From positions 10,870,874 through 10,934,873 of the forward strand of contig NC_052518.1 in the NCBI RefSeq assembly GCF_014356525.2: a stretch of DNA of 64,000 nt, written 5' to 3'. This document shows positions 57,520 to 64,000 of this stretch, piece after piece. The DNA comes from Nilaparvata lugens. Its lineage: Eukaryota; Arthropoda; Insecta; Hemiptera; Delphacidae. Within the stretch, counting starts at the first letter, position 1. Each line of letters begins with the position of its first letter. A program made the position numbers and the translations under genes. The notes beneath the pieces are model-generated. The model did not search any database, had not been told where the DNA came from, and saw nothing but the letters and a program-made list of their open reading frames with translations.

Positions 57520-58395
57520 AACAGTTCAGAATTCAAAGTTATCTCAACAAAACCATGCCTAACTAATCTATTGACATGGGCTCATAAGTGCACCACAGCC
57601 AAATGTTCAGTGTAAAATATGGAAATAAATATAATTTTATTGCTATCTAAATTAATTCATTTTGAACACAGACAACGTCAAGTTTACAATGACATTGGAT
57701 GTTAACCAAGTCTAACTGACCTAATTGACAGAAGCTCATAAGTGCACTACAGCCAAGTGTTCAGTGTAAAATATGGTAATAAATAGTTTTATTGCTATCA
57801 AATGCATTGAACGTCAAGTTCAGAATTCAAAATTATCTCAACAAAACCATGCCCAACTAACCTATTGACAGGGGCTCATAAGTGCACCACAGCCAAATGT
57901 TCAGTGTGAAATATGGAAATAAATATAATTTTATTGCCATCAAATGCATTGAACACAGACAACGTCAAGTTTACAATGACATTGAATGTCAAATAACAAT
58001 GGATGTTAACTAAGTCCAACTAACATAATTGACAGAAGTTCATAAGTGCACCATAGCCAAATGTTCAGTGCAAAATATGGAAATAAGAATCAATAAAAAC
58101 AATATGAAAACTTGCAGTACCCTTTATTATTAAAAACTTCAAAATATTTCAACGAGTAGTTTCGACCATAACATGTTTTCTACATTTCAACTTGAAAATG
58201 ACCTAAGTTTTATGGTCGAAACTAGTTGAAATATTTTGAAGTTTTTAATAATAAAGGGTAATACAAGTTTTATTTTTTTTTTGTATTAATTTGTACAAAA
58301 GTAGCCCATATAATTGAAGTGTTTTAGGAAATAAGAATGGATATTAACCAAGTCTAACTAACCTAATTGACAGTGCACCACAGCCAGTGTAAAAT
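57520..58395 (+). repeat. Irregular tandem array, period about 140-165
   Basis: CTCATAAGTGCACCACAGCC begins at 57581, 57735, 57875 and about 58038, and a partial GTGCACCACAGCC lies near 58375. Each is followed by AAATGTTCAGTGTAAAATAT and an AATAAAT...TTTTATTGC block. CAACGTCAAGTTTACAATGA alternates. Non-coding, inside PDK intron 2. Confidence 0.8.
58092..58320 (+). mobile_element. Penelope-like terminal palindrome
   Basis: AAAACTTGCAGTACCCTTTA at the left and TAAAGGGTAATACAAGTTTT at the right are inverted. ACTTGAAAATGACCTAAGTT then TTATGGTCGAAACTAGTTG sits inside: the same GGTCGAAAC motif as at 33120. The tail GTAGCCCATATAATTGAAGT follows. It interrupts one unit of the tandem array. Confidence 0.5.
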
Positions 58396-58445
58396 ATGAA
58401 AATATCAATGAATGCCAACTTACTCGTACATATTTTTGATTGCAG

Positions 58446-58630
58446 GTTCTGCAAAGCGCTGATTAAAATCAGAAACCGCCATAGCGATGTGGTGGTGACA
58501 ATGGCTCAGGGAGTACTCGAACTCAAAGACTCCCATGAAATCGACAATCAGACCGAGAACAGCATTCAATATTTTCTCGATCGATTCTACATGTCTCGTA
58601 TCAGCATCCGTATGTTGATCAACCAGCACA
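58446..58630 (+). CDS. Pdk: Pyruvate dehydrogenase kinase, exon 3
   Basis: Starts G-TTC-TGC after TTGCAG and ends CAC-A before GTAAGTATTG. Encodes [20 protein letters not shown], then QGVLELKD and [23 protein letters not shown]. The RHxDVV histidine is the conserved H-box-like residue near the active site of these kinases (human PDK2 RHNDVVPTMAQGV). No departures from the family pattern. Confidence 0.95.
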
Positions 58631-58774
58631 GTAAGTATTGCTATTCCATGAAATTCACAAAACATTGTAATGTAGATCTCTCGAATGATGTCAATAATTA
58701 TTACTGTTTGATGGTCAACTGAATTATGGCTAATTCAACTAGAAATTGATTGTTAATTCAAATTCAAATTGAGT

Positions 58775-59127
58775 TTTATCATAGAGAAACAATAGCGTAA
58801 GTAGATATCCCATGGTATAGGGAATTTATGTCGCATTTTTTACTGTTATCTCAAGCCGATTACTGTCGATTATTGTCAATTTTCACTGTTTTGTTGGGGT
58901 GATAGTGTATGAACGGCACAATTTGATTGATTGATTGATTGATTGAGTACTTTATTTATGTAGATGTTGTACTTTATTTATGTCAATTTGAGAGACTACC
59001 AGCGTCACACAGCTGCATGGGAAAGAACTACGTGAACTATCGGCTTGGGATAACAGTAAATGTTGCGATATGAACGCCCTATACCATGGGATATCTACTA
59101 ATGCTATCGTTTCTCTATGGTTTTATT
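58775..59127. mobile_element. Fold-back element in PDK intron 3
   Basis: CATAGAGAAACAATAGCGTA with GTAGATATCCCATGGTATAG at the left pairs with CTATACCATGGGATATCTAC and ATGCTATCGTTTCTCTATGG at the right. The centre has a GATT tetranucleotide run (58925-58945). A frame over the right arm (59070-59339) is not a gene. Confidence 0.75.
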
Positions 59128-59388
59128 CACAAAATCATTACAAATGCAGTACATGTATAAATAATATAAACACTTGTGAATTTTCCCCACATAGACAAGT
59201 CTCAATCGATTTTACATTTATTAATCGATTAACATTTATTGTGTTTTTTATCTTCCTCATGAATTTCTCAGCTGTAATGTCTGGTGGTGAAGTGAATTAT
59301 TACTGGAAATTTTGTTTCAATTCAGTTGTATTTCAATAATTTCTTAACTATTATATCATATCCGCCCTTAAGTGGTTAACTAATGAAA

Positions 59389-59600
59389 GTGTTTATTGGT
59401 GGGCAGCCCCTGAAAGTTCCACCTCGTCTAAATATATAATTTAAGCCGTCAATGGATTTCACAAGTGTTATATATCAGCCGGACCGACAGTTTAACTTAC
59501 CCATCCGAAAACATGGAAGTAACCTTGTGATCTGTGTTTGAACCCGGGACTTCAAAGCTGCTACGCAAGAACTTTATCCACTAAACCACGGATCCCTCCG
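59389..59600 (-). mobile_element. tRNA-derived SINE, copy 4
   Basis: - strand head CGTGGTTTAGTGGATAAAGT, AAGTCCCGGGTTCAAACAC (B box with one change), core CCATGTTTTCGGATGGGTAA and CTGTCGGTCCGGC, tail CCACCAATAAACACTTTC. Confidence 0.8.
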
Positions 59601-60269
59601 TTGGGGCCATGATTTTTACTGAATTTGTGCTGAGAATTTTGTTTCAATTCGCATTATTGTTGATATTTATTGTGTTATTGTTGTTGATAGTAATTGTGTT
59701 AATAATTAGATTTTATCGGAGGAGATGTATTTAACTATTTATTCATTCATTCATTGTTTTACAAAGGTGACTTTCTAGAAGTATTTTAAGCCTAGGTGAT
59801 CATGATGGGATGAATGATAATACAATGAAGGTAGAGTTATGAATGAATAAAAATTATAGGTTATGCTATCCACTTGAAATGATTTGAGTCCACTTTTCAG
59901 TCCAGAAATGAATAAACTAGAAATTTTGAATTTGATTTGATTAAAAACCGAATATAATAGAATGATTACATTCAATAAATTCTCAGAACTTGAAAACATT
60001 GAGTTGAGAAAAAATTTTGAACCAGAAAAAAATGTATTTTGTGTGTGCTATAATTAGACGCTATAAGCAATATTGATGTATTATTTCTCTGTAATAAAAA
60101 TAAAAGACACTGATATTTTAAATACCACTATAAATAGATCTCAAAAAGGGAGTTTTTACAAATAAGAAATAAAGTAGCCCTGAATAAATACGTTTTCAGA
60201 CCACTATATTTGTTTGAAAACACTTTACATCACACAACCATGTTTCATGTAGTGTTTTAAACAAATAAG

Positions 60270-60372
60270 GTGGTATTTATTTATTCATTTTTCACATTTA
60301 ACAATACACACATTAAATACTTGATTAGGAAAGGATCAACAGGCCTAGCTTAAAACTGCTCCCTTTCCGAAT
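60270..60372 (-). mobile_element. Retroelement 3'-tail family, copy 3
   Basis: - strand GGAAAGGGAGCAGTTTTAAG then CTAGGCCTGTTGATCCTTTC and an AATAAATAAATA tail at 60270-60285. Same family as 13994 and 16485. Confidence 0.5.
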
Positions 60373-60482
60373 TTTGATAGTAGTAAGCCAATGTCTAAAA
60401 GGTAGGTTAGATTGCTTCACTCAAGTATTGACAATATTTGTGTTTTTTTTTCTTTTATTAATTGTGTCAATGTTTTTGCCAG

Positions 60483-60653
60483 CTTTGCTGTTTGGTGGTG
60501 AATTGACCAACGACCGCCATCACCGCCATATTGGTTGCATTGATCCTCAATGCGATCTCGTCGCGGTCGTCAAGGATGCTTACGAGAATGCTCGTTTTCT
60601 CTGCGACCAATACTACTTGTGCTCGCCTGATCTCATCATAAATCAGCACAACG
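60483..60653 (+). CDS. Pdk: Pyruvate dehydrogenase kinase, exon 4
   Basis: Begins CT-TTG-CTG after TTTTTGCCAG and ends CAC-AAC-G before GTAAGC. With the A from exon 3 it reads NQH-T-LLFGGELT, then HRHIGCIDPQCDLVAVVKDA, YENARFLCDQYYLCSPDLII. Human PDK2 has NQHTLIFDG and [20 protein letters not shown]. This is the linker into the ATP-binding domain. Transition to intron is right at a Harbinger-like insertion (60722). Confidence 0.95.
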
Positions 60654-60721
60654 GTAAGCTTCGATTTTGTTTCTCTTTCAATTACTTTCACTCGAACTTT
60701 GCTTTTTTAATGAATGTCTTT

Positions 60722-61824
60722 GGGGTAACCATCCACTGGAACCGTGTTCGGCCGTTGGATCGAACGAATCTGCCGGCCTTTATTTCGGCCGAATATGGTC
60801 GTCCATTGGAGCCTCTTACATCAGTCTAGTTCAGTAGTTGGCTGGTTGCCAATTATTGAATTAACTACTATCATAGCCACCAAAATTTTGCATAAACAAT
60901 GATTATATTGAGATTTTGAAATTTGAATAAACAAATATCCACTAAATTAGTTATTCATTACAATAATTTTACCTTCATAACCTATTTGTTCAGCAATCTT
61001 TGTCCACAGATTCTTTTGAACATCACGACGATGATATCTTTTGTCTCAATGGAACATGCTTTTGAACCAAACTATAAACTTTTCATTGTCCATAGTTACA
61101 ACTTTATAAAACATAGGCTAATAACTTCAAAAAACAAAAACAAATGTGGCGTGCGTGACGAGCATGACAGTGCTCTCCAGTAGCGCTGCCACTATCAGGT
61201 TTTTAGGTTCCTGGGCCCTGCTACTTTTATAGGATAATATTATTAAATAAATAAGCAAATTCACCAACACAATCTCACTCTATTGAAAAAATCCCATAAC
61301 AAACATCTATACTCTCTCTCTCTCTCTCTCTCTAAACATAATCACTCCTCAATCACATTACTAAAAACTACATCTCACTATCTCACGCACAACCTTCCTC
61401 TAGCGCATCTCGGAACGTTCTCCCCCTAGTTTCGCCTCTACGCGGTCATCACTCTCTCAGCTCACCGGTACAAAAGTCCAATTTGGTGGACTGAATGATG
61501 ACTCCGCTAATCTAATAATTAATATCCTATGAGAGCGGGGTGTTTGAATTGTTACATAAACAAGACTGTGAAACAATTTTAGGTTAGGAACACTTTGTTG
61601 TATCAGCTCGACTTGTTAGTTCGGCCGGATAGAGCCGGAAAATCCCTTTCAATTCGGATCGAAAAATTGATCGGCCGGAGACGGTCGTGCACGGTCGTAT
61701 GAACCGGTTTCAATGGACGATCTTGTATGGATGGAACATCTATTCCTTTCTTTGTTGGGGGATCGTTCGGTAGTTTTCGGCCGATGCTTGTTCGGACGAA
61801 AACGGTTCTAGTGGACAGCCCACC
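60722..61824 (-). mobile_element. Harbinger-like MITE with MADF-domain remnant, copy 2 (inverted, with nested insert)
   Basis: Inverted ends GGTAACCATCCACTGGAACC and GGTTCTAGTGGACAGCC. On the - strand a frame from ATG at 61093 starts MDNEK; after a short deletion it continues KRYHRRDVQKNLWTKIAEQ, a MADF domain more complete than copy 1. 61145-61565 is foreign, with a (CT)n run at 61312-61333 and inverted TATAGGATAATATTATTA / TAATAATTAATATCCTAT ends (about 61230-61535), a nested MITE. Confidence 0.6.
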
Positions 61825-62019
61825 TTATTTTGTGAATGAAAGTGGTGTGACCGTGCATACGCCTCTGTGATTTGATACATTAAATTCAAGTTTACATTAA
61901 ATACAGTAGGCATCCCGTAGCTTTGCCTCTGTGACTCTGAAACGGCATATTGGCAAGGTATGGTTCGCGGAGTAGTATTCACGGCGTTGCAAAAACATCA
62001 GCCTTCACATCATCAGTGT

Positions 62020-62712
62020 TCTCATGGAAGTCATCACACTGAGCAAATAGTAGAATGGTATGCTTTAATAAAACAAAATAAATCTTATAGCACCCTTTAT
62101 TCTTTAAAATAGTTGAACAACTAGTTTGAAGTTTTTTAATGAATAAAGGGTGCTATAAGATTTATTTTGTTTTATTAATTCAAAAGCCCATGTCAATAAG
62201 TGTTTTATAAAATGGTATGCTTTAATTTTGTTCCTCTTCAATTACTTCTATTAAAACTCTGCGTTCCAAAGTATTTCAGCTTTGGGTAAAAAAGTGTACC
62301 ACTGGTTCTTTTATGGAAGTGTTCACACTGAGCAACCAGTAGAATTGTATGCTTTAATTTTCAATTACTTCTATTAAAACTGTGTTCCAAAGTATTTCAG
62401 CTTTGGGTAAAAAAGTGTACCATTTGTTCTTATGGAATTGTTCACACTAAGGAACCAGTAGAATGTTATACTTTAATTTTCAATTACTTCTATTAAAACT
62501 CTGCGTTCCAAAGTATTTCAGCTTTGAGTAAAAAAGTGTATTATTCGTTCTCATGAGAGTTTTCACATTGGGCAAAAAGTGTATCATTGGTTCTTATGGA
62601 AATTAACTACTTCTATTGGAAGTAGTGTACACACTGAGCAGCCTGTAAAATGGTATGCTTCAATTTTGTTTCTTTTTAGTAACGTTCATTCAAACTCTGC
62701 GTTCCAACGAAT
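62020..62712 (+). repeat. Tandem array, period about 120, with Penelope-like insert
   Basis: AAGTATTTCAGCTTTGGGTA begins near 62269, 62390 and 62509, each preceded by TCAATTACTTCTATTAAAAC and followed by AAAAAAGTGTA and a TTCACACTGAGCAACCAGTA-type spacer. Partial copies lie at 62020 and 62600. A palindromic insert at 62072-62207 (AATAAATCTTATAGCACCCT / AGGGTGCTATAAGATTTATT) is a Penelope-like terminus of the kind seen at 33047. Confidence 0.8.
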
Positions 62713-62827
62713 CTCAAAATAACGAAAGATCGTTAGTTACATTTAAAATAGCCATAAATTTTTTTCGTGCAAAACGTATCTTGGTGTTCAATAATAAATC
62801 TTTTGTAAAGTGTACAATAATAAATCT

Positions 62828-62936
62828 TTTGTAAAGGCACAAGAGCACAACAGGCTTTAGCCTAAAACTTCTTCCTATTCCAAATTCTAAAGCAGTCCAA
62901 ATACGTAGGTTGTGAGTTAAATTTATGATACTGTGA
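62828..62936 (-). mobile_element. Retroelement 3'-tail family, copy 4
   Basis: - strand TTAACTCACAACCTACGTAT, GGAATAGGAAGAAGTTTTAG then GCTAAAGCCTGTTGTGCTC. Shares AGCAGTCCAAAT with the copy at 16485. Confidence 0.5.
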
Positions 62937-63166
62937 CGAATCATCTGCTATTTTCCACACGTGTGGAAAATGTGTACTAGTTTGTTTACCAGTAATTATC
63001 AATATTTTCAGTTCAATATTTATATCACACTATTAAATTTCACTGATTCATTAAATCGTATTTGAAGTATCTTATATCATAGAAAATTATCTATCAATTA
63101 AATTTCCTGTAATACTAAATTATTCTTCAGTTTCACTTCCCATTAGGAACTGCTTGTTAATGATCA

Positions 63167-63365
63167 CTTTTCAATACTTGAATCACGACATAGCAGTCTG
63201 ATTTTTATGATTAAAATCTATTAGCTTCTACTTAGGTTTGTGGAGCGCCTTCCAGTGTTGGGAAAGGACACAGCGTCAGAAAGCGCTCCTCAAATGTCAA
63301 TAGAAGTTAATAGCTTTTAATAATGAAAATCGGACTGCTATGTGGTAATTTAAGTATTGAAAACT
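63167..63365. mobile_element. Hairpin element 5
   Basis: CAATACTTGAATCACGACAT pairs with ATGTGGTAATTTAAGTATTG, AGCAGTCTGATTTTTATGAT with TAATGAAAATCGGACTGCT, and GGAGCGCCTT with AAGCGCTCC. Compact palindrome in PDK intron 4. Confidence 0.75.
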
Positions 63366-63521
63366 AAATTATTGCAAATGAAAGAATTGATTTGAAAATA
63401 TTATCATTCTAAATTAAAAATTTCTAGCTCTTGTATATATTTTTGGACATAAATTGAACTTTAAATTTCCTCAGTAAGAACATAACCTATTTTTTCGGAC
63501 ATTTTATTATTTATCAAAATT

Positions 63522-63613
63522 TGGGAACAGAATAGTTTTGGGCTATGCCTGTTGTTCTATCCCGATCACATCATATGATTTGTAATTGTATCAACAAATA
63601 AATGAATAAATAA
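63522..63613 (+). mobile_element. Retroelement 3'-tail family, copy 5, next to exon 5 acceptor
   Basis: GGGAACAGAATAGTTTTGGG, CTATGCCTGTTGTTCTATCC, then ATCAACAAATAAATGAATAA. The tail ends 11 bases before the exon 5 start (63625), so the element supplies or borders the branch-point/polypyrimidine region. Confidence 0.5.
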
Positions 63614-63624
63614 TTATTTTGCAG

Positions 63625-63806
63625 AATTGGAGCAGGGTGCGCCGATCCATATCGTGTATGTGCCTTCTCACCTGTACCATATGCTGTTCGAAATATTCAA
63701 GAATGCAATGAGGGCTGTCGTGGAGTATCACAGCCACAAGAATAGTGACAGCTACCCGCCGATCGAGGTGACTGTGGTTCGCGGCAAGGAGGACATTTGC
63801 GTCAAG
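63625..63806 (+). CDS. Pdk: Pyruvate dehydrogenase kinase, exon 5
   Basis: Begins AA-TTG-GAG after TTATTTTGCAG and ends GTC-AAG before GTCTCT, phase 0. Encodes [20 protein letters not shown] and [20 protein letters not shown], then [25 protein letters not shown] is the N box of the GHKL ATPase fold; its Glu and Asn bind Mg-ATP, so the kinase core is intact as far as seen. Human PDK2: [20 protein letters not shown]. The remaining G boxes and C-terminus (DRGGG onward) are outside the window. Confidence 0.95.
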
Positions 63807-64000
63807 GTCTCTTTTCATTTTTTAATAACATTTTTAGAACACAATATTGATGATTTAATCTGTGCAACATCAATTTTACCATTTGGTCGTTTGCACAGTA
63901 AAAGCTTAAACTGAAGTAAATCAGTTTTCAGCTGTGCTTTTAGAATTAAGTTGTTTCTTTGGTCCTTCAAAATTATTTCTAATATGTGAATATTTCCTTT
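63807..64000 (+). other. PDK intron 5, partial
   Basis: Intron sequence after donor GTCTCT. 63884-63950 has GGTCGTTTGCACAGTAAAAG and AGTTTTCAGCTGTGC, a diverged relative of the MITE at 38421-38574. Confidence 0.5.

Larger units (their letters stand above)
56128..58445 (+). other. PDK intron 2
   Basis: Donor GTTAGT, acceptor TTGATTGCAG. Holds a second inverted SINE pair (57292), a tandem repeat array (57520-58390) and a Penelope-like terminus (58092-58320). A frame at 56647-56865 shows nothing recognisable. Confidence 0.8.

Noticed and set aside
59070..59339. 89-codon frame
   Set aside because: Overlaps the right arm of a fold-back element and has no features.

Overview
The window looks like a piece of an insect nuclear genome. 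It is AT-rich, has spliced genes with GT-AG introns, and is crowded with non-LTR retrotransposons, tRNA-derived SINEs, fold-back elements and MITEs. A hemipteran such as a planthopper is my guess from the style of the repeats; I cannot prove it without a search.

Three host protein genes and one tRNA gene can be supported. (1) A pyruvate dehydrogenase kinase (PDK) gene runs on the + strand from 41934 past the right edge. Five coding exons (41934-42036, 55920-56127, 58446-58630, 60483-60653, 63625-63806) join in frame to 283 codons. Intron 1 is about 13.9 kb and full of mobile elements. (2) A SOSS complex subunit B (single-stranded DNA-binding OB-fold protein) gene lies on the - strand at 37110-37768. 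Its C-terminal tail is one base out of frame with the OB fold. (3) A gamma-glutamylaminecyclotransferase (GGACT/AIG2-like) gene lies on the - strand. One second coding exon (8518-8757) is served by two almost identical copies of the first coding exon (10758-10991 and 12423-12656), created by a tandem duplication. (4) An intact tRNA-Glu(TTC) gene at 53460-53531 sits inside PDK intron 1.

Layout: 1-4.4 kb, a LINE (+) with the end of ORF1 and a frameshifted ORF2. 4.4-5.8 kb, a LINE 3' fragment (-) and two hairpin elements. 6.2-8 kb, duplicated repeats and a GACCGA-type repeat. 8.5-12.7 kb, the GGACT gene, with a LINE C 3' fragment caught up in the exon duplication. 12.7-14.5 kb, a Penelope-like terminus, a Harbinger-like element and a hairpin. 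15.5-17 kb, two SINEs. 17.7-23.2 kb, a decayed LINE (-) whose ORF1 has a coiled coil and an SGNH-hydrolase-like part. 23.7-26.8 kb, two fold-back elements. 26.9-31.6 kb, another LINE (-), nearly full length but frameshifted. 32.0-32.5 kb, an inverted pair of tRNA-headed SINE units inserted as one block with a 15-bp target duplication. 33-36.8 kb, Penelope-like termini, a large hairpin and tandem repeats. 37-41.9 kb, SOSS-B and its upstream region, including a GC-rich tandem array. 41.9 kb to the end, PDK with many intronic elements.

The host genes do not form a pathway: PDK is mitochondrial energy control, SOSS-B is nuclear DNA repair, and GGACT recycles glutamyl-lysine. What ties the window together is transposon activity: exon duplication next to a LINE tail, a retroelement tail abutting a splice acceptor, and two inverted Harbinger-like copies in the PDK introns.
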